Positions 16,264 to 24,779 of a stretch of 64,000 nt of DNA are shown piece after piece. This DNA comes from Weissella oryzae SG25 (GTDB lineage: Bacteria; Bacillota; Bacilli; Lactobacillales; Lactobacillaceae), in assembly GCF_000691805.2 (NCBI RefSeq), contig NZ_DF820486.1:62001-126000 (forward strand), in the 5' to 3' direction. The translations under genes were made by a program, and so were the position numbers. Numbering within the stretch: position 1 is the stretch's first letter; each line of letters begins with the position of its first letter. Below the pieces are notes generated by a model. It searched no databases, was not told the origin of the DNA, and saw nothing but the letters and a program-made list of their open reading frames with translations.

Positions 16264-16657
16264 AAGTTTTTTTAACTCCCTTTTGACTGCTTATCAGCAG
16301 CTCATCGTTTGTCTTCGATACCAGCCGATTGCTAGTAAATCTTATTCTGTAAAGAACTAAGTTATTTCTTTCATAACCACAAGATATAGTTTATCAATTC
16401 AGGCCGGCCTTAAATAACAAAAAGATTACAGTTTTTAACGAAGGAGCTAAATTCGCCGAAAATAGTGTTACAAGACTGTCACATTTAACCTTCAAGCCAA
16501 CTTGAATGCCTGTTTATAGGCATCTATCTTCAAACCATTAACTGGTTAATACATGCGTTTTTTGTAATTTTTTTCTTCATATTCGCCACAAAATAGTCTT
16601 AAAAAAGACTAAAATAGAATTTTTGTCATATTTATGATAATTTTATAAGTTACGTTT
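16264..16657 (-). promoter_or_regulatory. 394-base leader/promoter region of the apf-like gene
   Basis: On the minus strand it holds a WalR-like box (16467-16483), a hairpin CTGCT-GATA-AGCAG about 15 bases before the GGGAG ribosome binding site, and an AGGCCGGCCT palindrome (about 16401-16410). coaA ends at its far side. I looked for the conserved blocks of a c-di-AMP (ydaO) riboswitch, common before wall hydrolases, and did not find them. No gene is seen. Confidence 0.45.
16467..16483 (-). promoter_or_regulatory. WalR (YycF)-like box
   Basis: TGTGAC-AGTCT-TGTAAC on the minus strand matches the WalR direct-repeat consensus TGTWAH-N5-TGTWAH at 11 of 12 positions. WalRK controls wall hydrolases in Firmicutes, which fits the downstream apf-like gene. 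Confidence 0.5.
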
Positions 16658-17602
16658 TTAGTATTTACGTAACCAAACCTGGTCAATTTGATGGCCGGAA
16701 ACCTTATGCAGCACTAAATCAGCCCGCTCCCTGGTCGGCAGAATATACTGTTCCAGATTAGGTAAATTAATGTCTTGCCACACATTATGTGCAATTTCAA
16801 CCGCTTGACTTAAGGGCATCTGAGTCCAAGGCCAAAAGAAATTCGTCGCATCACCACTCTGAGCTGTCCGAGCTAAAAGCGCCTTAAAGCGGGTAATATA
16901 CCACTCTTCAATTAGCTTCGTTGCTGCATCAACGTAAATTGATAAGTCAAAGAAATCTGATACATAGACTGGTGCGTTCGGTGTTGCCTGCAATGTATTA
17001 ATTCCTTCAATAATAAAGATCTTTGGCTCTTTAAAAGTGTCATACGTATTTGGCAATACATCTGAAATCTCATGTGAATAGCGTGGTGATCGTAACTCTT
17101 CTGCCCCTTCTTTAAGCTTTGTCATAAAAGTCAATAGGGCTTCCATATCATATGATTCAGGAAAACCTTTTCGCTCAAAAAGATGACGGGCTTTGAGGGT
17201 TGCATTAGGCAGTAAAAAACCATCCGTCGTAGTTAGTGCAATCGATTTTTCACCAAACTCTGCTTGTAACATTAATTGTAACAAGCGAGCAGTGGTCGAT
17301 TTACCAACAGCAACCGAACCAGCTACGCCAATCACAAAAGGACGTTTAAGCACCGGTTCACCTAAGAAATTCTGCCGTTCTACCAGAGCACGCTCATATT
17401 GTTGATAACGCAAGCGAATGTATTGGACTAATGGTTGATAAATGGTCATTACATCATCCATTGATATTTGATCATTAAAAGCCTTTATATGTGCTAGCGT
17501 TTCCTGATTAATTGTGGTCAATTGGTCATGGGCAACCTTTTTTGTTAAATCACCCCAAATGGCGCGCCCAATTACCTCATAGTTAAAGGCCATCTCTACC
17601 AT
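16658..17602 (-). CDS. coaA: Pantothenate kinase, type I
   Basis: CoaA phosphorylates pantothenate, the first step of coenzyme A synthesis. The 314-residue protein has Walker A GVAGSVAVGKSTTARLL, the TTDGFLLPN segment, RKGFPESYD and FIIEGINTLQ, all hallmarks of the P-loop (type I) enzyme, at the normal length. AGGAGT precedes the ATG at 17602. It follows helD by 19 bases and is probably its operon partner. The reading frame has no oddities. Confidence 0.95.
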   Translation of the reverse strand: MVEMAFNYEVIGRAIWGDLTKKVAHDQLTTINQETLAHIKAFNDQISMDDVMTIYQPLVQYIRLRYQQYERALVERQNFLGEPVLKRPFVIGVAGSVAVGKSTTARLLQLMLQAEFGEKSIALTTTDGFLLPNATLKARHLFERKGFPESYDMEALLTFMTKLKEGAEELRSPRYSHEISDVLPNTYDTFKEPKIFIIEGINTLQATPNAPVYVSDFFDLSIYVDAATKLIEEWYITRFKALLARTAQSGDATNFFWPWTQMPLSQAVEIAHNVWQDINLPNLEQYILPTRERADLVLHKVSGHQIDQVWLRKY

Positions 17603-17621
17603 GATTTACTCCTAATTTTGA

Positions 17622-19910
17622 CTACTTTTCTTCTATATAGAGCTCTGCTGGTACAGCAGCTAGTAAGGGAGATAAGGTTTGCTTAGCCAGAACTGTTAAT
17701 TGGTGCATAGCCCGTGAGGCAATCGTATAAACTAATTGGCGTTCATCATCCCCATGATAATTTTGTGCCGAAGCATCCCACATAATAACCGCATCAAATT
17801 CTAAGCCCTTGGCTAAATAAGCCGGTACAATAATAGTTCCTGGCACTAAGCGTTGATTTTCAGTCCGAATAATCGTCACATCTGTTTGATCTCGCAATAA
17901 ATCATAAACTAGCTCTGCTTCAGCTAAAGTCTTCGTAATAATTGCAGTCGTTTCTCCCTCAGCAATATTAGCTTGTAGCTGAGCTAGTGCAGCTTGTGCC
18001 ATCGTTGCATCATCGGCCAAAATTTGTACCTTTGGCAAATCACCAGTCCGTTCAAAAGCATCAATTTTTGCCCCATCAATCAAAATTGCCTTTGAATAAT
18101 CGGTAATTTGTTGCGTTGAACGATAGGTTTGCGTTAATTGAATGTATTCTGATTTGGCTGGATCGAAAAGATTAGTTAATTCACTTTGTAAACTAACGGC
18201 ATTCTCTTTGGTAAAGATTGCTTGATTTAAATCACCCAACATTGTGAAGCGCGCTCTTGGAAAGGCAAACTTCAAAAAGGCCAACTGGAATGGCGTATAG
18301 TCTTGAATCTCATCAATGAAGACAAAACGAATATCACGTTCACCACGACTACCTTTAATTAAATCAAATAGGAACATGAATGGTGTCATATCAGCCAAAG
18401 CTAATTCGCCTTGACGCATCATCTTTACCGTGGCCTTGATGCCTTCGGTCCATTCTTGCTCAGTCAGGCCATAATCAGCCAAATTAATTAATGTGGGGAC
18501 TGTTTGCAAGAAATGTACAAACTGATTATTAATATTAATAAAGCGATTGCGGCTAATTCCACGCATAATTGGTGCCAATTCTTGTGTAACAATTAGTTTG
18601 GCTAAGGTCTTAAACTCTTGGTCATCTGATTTAAACTCACGTGGGTTATCACCTAGCAAAGAATCATACTCCTCTTTTGAAAGAGCTTGCACGGTATCCT
18701 CCACCCATGTTTTTTGCATCTCACTTCCAATTCTGCCTTGAACCATCTTTAATAAGCGTTCCTTAGTCGCTTGCAGACGATTACCTAGATTGTAATTTTC
18801 ATTAAATGAATAATAAATTGCAGCAACTTGCTCTTTACTGATAATCTCCTCGCCTCGGAATTTAATTGGTCGTACCCGGATCTCAGCTTGATTTAGGCTT
18901 TGTGCGTACTCTTCCATTGCTTTAAAGTAGCGACTTGTCCCTTTTAAATCAATAATTTGCTTTACCGCACCTGTTGCTTGCGCCTCAAAACGTTCTTGTA
19001 GCGTCTCTAATTGTAACTTAGGTAAGCGGCGCGAAGCATACTGATAATAGGTCATTTGAACCATGTTTTGCTCACCTAATTCAGGCAAAACTTGGTCAAT
19101 ATAGTCATTAAAAAGTTGATTAGGTGAAAACATTACAACTTGTCCAGCATTAATACGTCCACGATAACGGTAAAGTAAAAATGCAACTCGTTGTAAGACT
19201 GCTGAAGTTTTTCCAGACCCTGCCGCTCCTTGGACAAAGAGCAATTCAGCCGCTGTATTACGAATAATCTTATTTTGTTCTTTTTGAATTGTTGTAACGA
19301 TTGACTTCATCTTTGTCGATGACTCACCAGCCAAAGCGTTTAATAGTAATTGATCACCAACTGTTTCGTTTGTGTCAAATAAAGTAATGATTGTTCCATC
19401 TTCAATTTGAAACTGCCGCTTTAATTGTAAATCAGCCTTTTGAACCCCATCAGGAGTCTCATATTCAACCGGTCCCAAATTAGCATCATAATAGACCGAA
19501 GAAATTGGTGCTCGCCAGTCATAAATCAAAAAATTGTCAACGCCATCCGAAAAAGAAGCTAAACCAATATAAATTGCCTCAGGCTTATCTGCCCCTGGTT
19601 CCTGAATATCAATTCGTGCAAAATATGGTCGTTGCTTTAACCGCTGTAACACATCAGCCTGGTGTTCAGCTGTATTGACTGCTAATTCACGTTCTTGTAG
19701 CATCTGTTGTTGCTGACGAACCCCCATTGCGGTTTCAAATAGCGAGCTATATGTTCCGGCCTTGATGCGGACATCTTTCCAGCCATCATCAACATCAGCC
19801 TTATTATTTGCTGCTTTTTGCAAATCGGCTTGATTTGCCACAATGGCATCTTGAATCTTAACTAATACATTATCAAGACGCGTTTGTTCTATTTCATATG
19901 GTGTATCCAT
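17622..19910 (-). CDS. helD: RNA polymerase recycling motor ATPase HelD
   Basis: The 762-residue protein is an SF1 (UvrD-like) ATPase of the Gram-positive HelD class. It has an N-terminal coiled-coil arm (about 1-90), an SH3-like insert (IGLASFSDG...NFLIYDWRAPISS), Walker A GAAGSGKTS at 228-236, Walker B FIDEIQDYTPFQ, and the C-terminal YRSTQQITDYS and GLEFDAVIMWD motifs. HelD enters the secondary channel of stalled RNA polymerase and removes it from DNA. AGGAGG lies 5 bases before the ATG. The promoter region holds a 10-bp inverted repeat (19964-20044). coaA follows. Confidence 0.92.
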   Translation of the reverse strand: MDTPYEIEQTRLDNVLVKIQDAIVANQADLQKAANNKADVDDGWKDVRIKAGTYSSLFETAMGVRQQQQMLQERELAVNTAEHQADVLQRLKQRPYFARIDIQEPGADKPEAIYIGLASFSDGVDNFLIYDWRAPISSVYYDANLGPVEYETPDGVQKADLQLKRQFQIEDGTIITLFDTNETVGDQLLLNALAGESSTKMKSIVTTIQKEQNKIIRNTAAELLFVQGAAGSGKTSAVLQRVAFLLYRYRGRINAGQVVMFSPNQLFNDYIDQVLPELGEQNMVQMTYYQYASRRLPKLQLETLQERFEAQATGAVKQIIDLKGTSRYFKAMEEYAQSLNQAEIRVRPIKFRGEEIISKEQVAAIYYSFNENYNLGNRLQATKERLLKMVQGRIGSEMQKTWVEDTVQALSKEEYDSLLGDNPREFKSDDQEFKTLAKLIVTQELAPIMRGISRNRFININNQFVHFLQTVPTLINLADYGLTEQEWTEGIKATVKMMRQGELALADMTPFMFLFDLIKGSRGERDIRFVFIDEIQDYTPFQLAFLKFAFPRARFTMLGDLNQAIFTKENAVSLQSELTNLFDPAKSEYIQLTQTYRSTQQITDYSKAILIDGAKIDAFERTGDLPKVQILADDATMAQAALAQLQANIAEGETTAIITKTLAEAELVYDLLRDQTDVTIIRTENQRLVPGTIIVPAYLAKGLEFDAVIMWDASAQNYHGDDERQLVYTIASRAMHQLTVLAKQTLSPLLAAVPAELYIEEK

Positions 19911-19941
19911 TCGAGCCTCCTGGAAAAAAATTCGTTATTCT

Positions 19942-19970
19942 ATTTTACACTTTTTTTTTAGCTGTGTGAA
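19942..19970 (-). promoter_or_regulatory. Promoter of helD-coaA
   Basis: Minus-strand -35 TTCACA (19965-19970) and -10 TAAAAT (19942-19947) with 17-base spacing. The -35 lies in one arm of the inverted repeat described at 19964-20044. Confidence 0.55.
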
Positions 19971-20044
19971 CTACTGCACCATCATTGCTTACTATTAGGC
20001 AGTCTAACTATTAATTAATTCAAAACGTATCAGTTAGTTCACAC
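19964..20044. repeat. Widely spaced 10-bp inverted repeat at the helD promoter
   Basis: GTGTGAACTA (19964-19973) and its exact reverse complement TAGTTCACAC (20035-20044) are 61 bases apart. One arm covers the -35 box. A smaller pair CTAACT/AGTTAG is nested inside. Confidence 0.55.
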
Positions 20045-20047
20045 ATT

Positions 20048-20084
20048 AAAAAAGCTGCAAAACCCTAAATGGGCTTTGTAGCTT
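20048..20084 (-). terminator. Terminator of recA
   Basis: Minus-strand stem AAGCTACAAAGCCC / GGGTTTTGCAGCTT (one mismatch, one G-T) with loop ATTTA, then a T run. Confidence 0.75.
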
Positions 20085-20112
20085 AACAAACTTCCTATAT
20101 TATAGTAGGTCT

Positions 20113-21309
20113 TTAATCTTCTGTATCAATATCTAAAGATAAATCAGCAGCATTATCAACAGTAGTTTCATCTAATTCAACCACTGTATCAGTAACATTA
20201 GCCGTATCATCATCGACTGTAGTACCATCTACATCCGCATCAATATAAGCATTACGGACCTTTTCATAAATCTCATCATACATATCTTTATGTTCAGGCA
20301 TCTCAAGGAACTTTACAACGTTAACTTTTCCTTGACCAATCTTTTCACCATTATAAGAGAACCAAGAACCAGACTTCTTGATGATATCTTTATCCACAGC
20401 TAAATCAATTGTTTCACCAGTCCGTGAAATACCGTGACCAAAGAGAATTTCAAGTTCGACTTCCTTGAAAGGTGCTGCAACCTTATTTTTAGCAACCTTC
20501 ACTTTGGTAATATTACCAATTGTCTTAATACTATCATCTTCGCCCTTATCCTTCTTACCAGGTTCAATGCCACCTTTGCGGCGTACATCCAAACGAACTG
20601 TTGAATAGAAGCGTAATGCACGACCACCTGGAGTAGTTTCTGGATTACCAAACATCACCCCAATTTTTTCACGAAGCTGATTAATGAAAATCGTTGTCGT
20701 ACCAGTCTTAAGGATTGCACCTGACATCTTACGTAGCGCTTGTGACATCATTCGGGCTTGTAGTCCGACTGTCGAATCACCAATTGCTCCATCAATTTCC
20801 GCCTTGGGGGTCAAAGCAGCCACTGAGTCAACTACCACCATGTCAACGGCTGAAGATGTAATCAAAGCATCAGCAATCGCCAAACCTTGTTCACCAGTAT
20901 CTGGTTGTGAGAGCAATAGCTCATCAACGTTTACACCCAAAGCACGAGCGTACTCAACATCCATCGCATTTTCGGCATCAATATAGGCAACGGTTCCACC
21001 ATTTTTTTGCATTTCTGCAACGGCATGTAAGGCTAATGTCGTCTTACCAGATGACTCAGGGCCAAAGATTTCAATAATCCGCCCCTTTGGCAAACCACCA
21101 ATTCCAAGCGCAATATCTAATTTTAGCGAACCAGTTGATGTTGACTCAACCTTGGTAAATTTAGAATCGCCCAGTTTCATGACTGACCCCTTTCCAAATT
21201 GCTTTTCAATATCTTTTAGCGCATCATTAAGAGCCTTTGCCCGCTCCTTTGGATCAGTGATACGTCCCTCTATTTTTTTATTCGGATTAATATTCTTTCC
21301 ACTAGCCAT
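20113..21309 (-). CDS. recA: Recombinase RecA
   Basis: RecA forms filaments on single-stranded DNA, carries out strand exchange and triggers cleavage of SOS and phage repressors. The 398-residue protein has Walker A GPESSGKT at 83-90, the VVVDSVAAL Walker B region, the L1/L2 loops ([32 protein letters not shown] region) and a long acidic C-terminal tail rich in Asp and Thr. GGAGG precedes the ATG by 6 bases. The promoter carries a perfect inverted repeat between its -35 and -10 boxes. The downstream order cinA-recA seen here is common in Firmicutes. Confidence 0.98.
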   Translation of the reverse strand: MASGKNINPNKKIEGRITDPKERAKALNDALKDIEKQFGKGSVMKLGDSKFTKVESTSTGSLKLDIALGIGGLPKGRIIEIFGPESSGKTTLALHAVAEMQKNGGTVAYIDAENAMDVEYARALGVNVDELLLSQPDTGEQGLAIADALITSSAVDMVVVDSVAALTPKAEIDGAIGDSTVGLQARMMSQALRKMSGAILKTGTTTIFINQLREKIGVMFGNPETTPGGRALRFYSTVRLDVRRKGGIEPGKKDKGEDDSIKTIGNITKVKVAKNKVAAPFKEVELEILFGHGISRTGETIDLAVDKDIIKKSGSWFSYNGEKIGQGKVNVVKFLEMPEHKDMYDEIYEKVRNAYIDADVDGTTVDDDTANVTDTVVELDETTVDNAADLSLDIDTED

Positions 21310-21330
21310 AAAAGGCCTCCATCCTCATGT

Positions 21331-21359
21331 ATATTATTTTTTAAGTTTTAACTTAACAA
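21331..21359 (-). promoter_or_regulatory. Promoter of recA
   Basis: Minus-strand -35 TTGTTA (21354-21359) and -10 TAATAT (21331-21336) with 17-base spacing. Confidence 0.6.
21341..21356. promoter_or_regulatory. Candidate SOS-type operator in the recA promoter
   Basis: TTAAGTT-TT-AACTTAA is a perfect inverted repeat lying between the recA -35 and -10 boxes, where a repressor would block RNA polymerase. It does not match the Bacillus LexA box (CGAAC-N4-GTTCG). Confidence 0.5.
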
Positions 21360-21395
21360 CTATCTAGTTTACCCTAATTTTCAAAAAATTCAAGT

Positions 21396-21863
21396 TTAAT
21401 CCTCCGGCAAAGCCGCAGCCAAAAGTATAAACGCAGCCTGAACTGCTTGTTCGCGAATCGACTGTCGATCACCCATAAAATGATATTCTTTTACTTGTGA
21501 AATCGCTGGACCAACCATACCAATAAATACCGTCCCAGCTGGTTGATTTTCTAGCCGCTCTGGTCCAGCCACACCGGTAAAAGAAACCGCCCAATCAGTT
21601 TGTAAGGTCTCTCGAGCACCTTCTGCCATCGCTTGGGCAACCACTGCTGAAACCACTCCTGCTCGCTCAATCAAGGCCAAATCAACCCCAACTAATTGAT
21701 GCTTTGTGGCTGCAGAATAAGTTACAAAGGCCCCTGGCAAAGATTGCGAAATACCACTTACCTCAGCTAATGTCGCAACGAACAAGCCAGCAGTTAAACT
21801 TTCAGCACTGGTAATCGTCTGCTTGGCATTAATTAGCGCCCGTCCAACCTGTTCAACTAACAT
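21396..21863 (-). CDS. Nicotinamide-nucleotide amidase, stand-alone CinA C-terminal domain
   Basis: The 155-residue protein is the CinA C-domain (PncC) by itself: ITSAESLTAGLF near the N-terminus, LPGAFVTYSAATKHQLVGV, and FTGVAGPERLENQPAGTVFIG. PncC converts nicotinamide mononucleotide to nicotinate mononucleotide in NAD recycling. Many Firmicutes encode a longer CinA with an N-terminal molybdopterin-binding-like domain before recA; that domain is absent here and no remnant precedes the ATG, which has its own GGAGG site. It is set between pgsA (with terminator) and recA. Confidence 0.88.
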   Translation of the reverse strand: MLVEQVGRALINAKQTITSAESLTAGLFVATLAEVSGISQSLPGAFVTYSAATKHQLVGVDLALIERAGVVSAVVAQAMAEGARETLQTDWAVSFTGVAGPERLENQPAGTVFIGMVGPAISQVKEYHFMGDRQSIREQAVQAAFILLAAALPED

Positions 21864-21919
21864 ATAATTCCTCCATTATATCAACACAACCCCACTCACA
21901 CCTATTAAGGCTAAGGTTA

Positions 21920-21953
21920 AAGAAAGGGCTGGGGCAGAAGACCACCCCAGCCC
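21920..21953 (-). terminator. Terminator after pgsA
   Basis: GC-rich 9-bp perfect stem GGGCTGGGG / CCCCAGCCC with a 10-base loop, followed on the minus strand by TTTCTTT. Confidence 0.65.
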
Positions 21954-21980
21954 CGATAACTAATCAATGCTAGTAACTAC

Positions 21981-22565
21981 CTATTTAAAGCCATCACTAA
22001 ATACTTGACGATTTTGGTAAAAATAATCCACGCCTGAATAAATCGTAAAAATCAGAGCAATCCAAATCATAATTGTTGCAAATGGAATATTGAAGACTGC
22101 AAAAATAACATCATGTAGTAAGAAGAAAATTATTGCAACCATCTGCGTCGTTGTCTTAATCTTACCAGGCATAGCTGCTGCCAGTACCTTACCATTGTTT
22201 TCAACAATCAATGTTCGTAAACCAGTTATTGCTAACTCGCGAATAACAATAATTGACACAATCCAAGCTGGAACCCAACCAAATTGAACAAAGAAAATCA
22301 AAGCCGTCATAACTAAAAGCTTGTCAGCTAATGGATCAGCAAACTTACCAAAGTTGGTAACTAAATGATACTTACGTGCAATCTTACCATCGGCCAAATC
22401 TGTTAGTGCAGCTACGATAAAAACAATTGCTGCTACCAGGTGACTAAAAGGCATTGTTGCCCCTAGTAAGGTCAAGGTTCCCCAACCTAATGGTAAGGCC
22501 AGTAATAACATAAAAACTGGAATTAAAATTATTCTAAATACGGTTAACTTATTAGGTAAATTCAT
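21981..22565 (-). CDS. pgsA: CDP-diacylglycerol-glycerol-3-phosphate 3-phosphatidyltransferase
   Basis: PgsA makes phosphatidylglycerol phosphate, the entry to phosphatidylglycerol and cardiolipin. The 194-residue membrane protein carries the complete CDP-alcohol phosphotransferase motif DLADGKIARKYHLVTNFGKFADPLADK (written here as its D-G-A-R-G-D-D pattern) and about five membrane helices. GGAG stands before the ATG. It follows the RodZ-like gene by 21 bases in the conserved Firmicute order ymfF-ymfH-rodZ/ymfM-pgsA-cinA-recA. Confidence 0.95.
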   Translation of the reverse strand: MNLPNKLTVFRIILIPVFMLLLALPLGWGTLTLLGATMPFSHLVAAIVFIVAALTDLADGKIARKYHLVTNFGKFADPLADKLLVMTALIFFVQFGWVPAWIVSIIVIRELAITGLRTLIVENNGKVLAAAMPGKIKTTTQMVAIIFFLLHDVIFAVFNIPFATIMIWIALIFTIYSGVDYFYQNRQVFSDGFK

Positions 22566-22586
22566 CCTAAAATCTCCATCCGTTTA

Positions 22587-23465
22587 TTAGCGGACAACAT
22601 TCAAAGTACTGGTCCAAACCGAAGAAGTTGACCCAGTTTGCAAAGTCTGACCATCAATACTTACATCTGTTTGTGCAGCATTACCAAATTGAATCCGCAC
22701 ATTGGTTGCATTTGCTGGAATTGTTACTTCCTCTGGTTGATTAACCTGTAGCGTACCGCTAAACAAAGCCACCCCATTATCGTAAGTTACTGATGTCCAT
22801 GCCGCAGCTGACTTAGCCTTTAAGGTCATCGGAATCGTTGCAGTCTTATCCGCTGGTGTTACTGTAATTGTTGACGTACGTCCAGTAACTTGTGCTTTAT
22901 CTATGGTTAGCTTTTTTTCGTCAGCCTTACTAGTTGAACTTGCCGCTTTCTTTTCAGCAGCTTTACTACTTGCGGCTGATGACTCAACCTTAGCCGATGA
23001 AACTGCCACACTTGACGAACTTGCTTCTTGCTTTGAATTACCAGCATAAGCAGCAACAGCCCACCAGATAGCAGCTACCAAGACTACTACGATAACCCCA
23101 ATCACAACTTTTGGCATCAACTGACGAGTCTTTTCGGCCGCTGTATCCTCTTCTAGTCGCATACCAGTACGTGTAACGTTATCGGCATCCACCCGGGCAG
23201 CACTCAAATCTGGTTCAACTTCTTTTGTATCTAAATCATATTTTTCTAAAAGCGCAGCAGGATCTAGCCCAACAACGGCAGCGTACTGACGTACAAAGGC
23301 GCGCTCATAAAAAGTCCCAGGTAGTTGATCAAAGTTCCCGGCTTCGATTGCGGCTAAATACCGCTTTTGAATCTTCGTTTGTTGCTGAATATCATCAAGC
23401 GACAAATTTCTTTCGAGACGCGCTGCTTTTAGTTCTTCACCAATCGCACCATTTTGATTTTCCAT
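22587..23465 (-). CDS. RodZ/YmfM-like protein: helix-turn-helix, membrane segment, DUF4115
   Basis: The product of about 292 residues has an N-terminal Xre-type helix-turn-helix (GEELKAARLERNLSLDDIQQQTKIQKRYLAAIEAG pattern), a cytoplasmic linker, one membrane segment (VVIGVIVVVLVAAIWWAVAAYAG), a Ser/Ala/Lys-rich extracytoplasmic spacer, and a C-terminal DUF4115 beta domain. RodZ links MreB to the wall elongation machinery. In cocci or rods without MreB the homologue still supports peripheral wall growth. I placed the start at ATG 23465, since GGGTGAG is its ribosome binding site; a GTG 12 bases upstream overlaps it. It is one of the conserved ymf-pgsA gene group. Confidence 0.88.
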   Translation of the reverse strand: MENQNGAIGEELKAARLERNLSLDDIQQQTKIQKRYLAAIEAGNFDQLPGTFYERAFVRQYAAVVGLDPAALLEKYDLDTKEVEPDLSAARVDADNVTRTGMRLEEDTAAEKTRQLMPKVVIGVIVVVLVAAIWWAVAAYAGNSKQEASSSSVAVSSAKVESSAASSKAAEKKAASSTSKADEKKLTIDKAQVTGRTSTITVTPADKTATIPMTLKAKSAAAWTSVTYDNGVALFSGTLQVNQPEEVTIPANATNVRIQFGNAAQTDVSIDGQTLQTGSTSSVWTSTLNVVR

Positions 23466-23516
23466 CACTAAACTCACCCTTATCTTTTTGAAATTATCTG
23501 TTATTTTACCATATTA

Positions 23517-24779
23517 TTACATTTTTGGTCGCACAAATACAGTAGCAATTTCACTTACTGGTACATTCTTTATAATTTTCTCAACTGTATCAAAATCAAG
23601 GGCCTGCAAAACGGCCAATTCATCTTGAACGGTTGCATTACCAAAAGTTGGCCCTTCAAACCGGGTTGCAATGTCTTCTAACTGGTCAAACTTAGCAATT
23701 AAATGACCAACAGCATCCCGATGAACGTACACGAACTGTTCCTTTAACTGTGCAAAATGCTCTGGCAAACTTGTCAAAACCTGTCTAATTGCTAAATGTA
23801 ATTGTTCCGGCTCAGCTGTTTCAGCAGCAATTGTTAAATAGGCAGCTCCTCGCTCCCAATCAAACTCTGCAGCAAAACTATCATCAATTAATCCATCATC
23901 ATACCAAGCCATATATTGGTCTGAATGTTCCGAAAAGACTAAATCAATCGCCAAACTAATTGCAATTGCCTGACGTAAAGCATCTTTACCAACGGGTAAT
24001 TCAATTCCTTCATACCAACGCTGACCAAAAGCAACCTTATTACGAACCACCGACATTTCAACTTCTAAAATTTCTGGATTAACTGGCTGTAATTGATGTG
24101 CTAAATAATTTGGTTGTTGCCCAGCTTTTTTTTGGCCTAAAGGACTTGCTAATACCAAAGCTCGCATCGCCGTTAAATCAAACTTACCAGTAATTACTAT
24201 ATCAATATTAGCCGGTTGATAGGCTGCTTGATAAGCACTTAATAGTTCCTCAACTGTAATTGCATGGACTGACTGAACAGTCCCTGCAATATCATCCGCT
24301 AAACCATCACCTTGGTAAAGTTGCTGCAAAATCAAGCGATATAGGCGTGCATTTACATCATCGTCATACATATCAATCTCTTGACTAATAATTTCGGCTT
24401 CACGGGCAACCGAGCTCGCTTCAAAATATGGTTCTTGAGTGAAGGTCAACAATTCCTTAATTGCATCCTTACCATGGCTTGCAGTCGATAAAAAGTAACT
24501 AGTCCGGGTTTGCGTTGTAAAAGCATTAGCACTAGCACCTAACTCACTAAGCTTAGTAAAGGCATCATAAGTTGGTTGATCAAAAATTTTATGTTCAATA
24601 AAGTGCGCTAAGCCTGCATGAAAATGAGTTGTTTGACCATTGATAACGATATCTTGGTCACGGGCACCAAAGTCAACTGATAGCATCGCAACAACTTGAT
24701 GATAATTCTGCCGTGGTAATAAATGCAGCCGACTACCGTTTGGTAATTCTTCATGATATTCCGGCATTTCTCCTTGCAT
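23517..24779 (-). CDS. M16-family metallopeptidase, active subunit type (YmfH-like)
   Basis: The 420-residue protein has the inverted zinc motif HFIEH (HxxEH) in GLAHFIEHKIFDQ, followed by SELGASANAFTTQTRTSY and a downstream acidic EAEIISQEIDMYDDDVNARLY region that gives the third ligand. It matches the catalytic member of the two-subunit M16B peptidases. The start overlaps the stop of the preceding ymfF-like gene (TAATG), so the two are translationally coupled and probably form a heterodimer. The substrate is unknown in this group. Confidence 0.88.
   Translation of the reverse strand: MQGEMPEYHEELPNGSRLHLLPRQNYHQVVAMLSVDFGARDQDIVINGQTTHFHAGLAHFIEHKIFDQPTYDAFTKLSELGASANAFTTQTRTSYFLSTASHGKDAIKELLTFTQEPYFEASSVAREAEIISQEIDMYDDDVNARLYRLILQQLYQGDGLADDIAGTVQSVHAITVEELLSAYQAAYQPANIDIVITGKFDLTAMRALVLASPLGQKKAGQQPNYLAHQLQPVNPEILEVEMSVVRNKVAFGQRWYEGIELPVGKDALRQAIAISLAIDLVFSEHSDQYMAWYDDGLIDDSFAAEFDWERGAAYLTIAAETAEPEQLHLAIRQVLTSLPEHFAQLKEQFVYVHRDAVGHLIAKFDQLEDIATRFEGPTFGNATVQDELAVLQALDFDTVEKIIKNVPVSEIATVFVRPKM

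Noticed and set aside
16401-16410. AGGCCGGCCT palindrome as an operator
   Set aside because: It is a short isolated GC palindrome with no clear relation to a promoter; mentioned only as part of the leader.
16264-16657. c-di-AMP (ydaO) riboswitch before the wall hydrolase gene
   Set aside because: The conserved blocks expected of this large riboswitch are not present in order on the minus strand.
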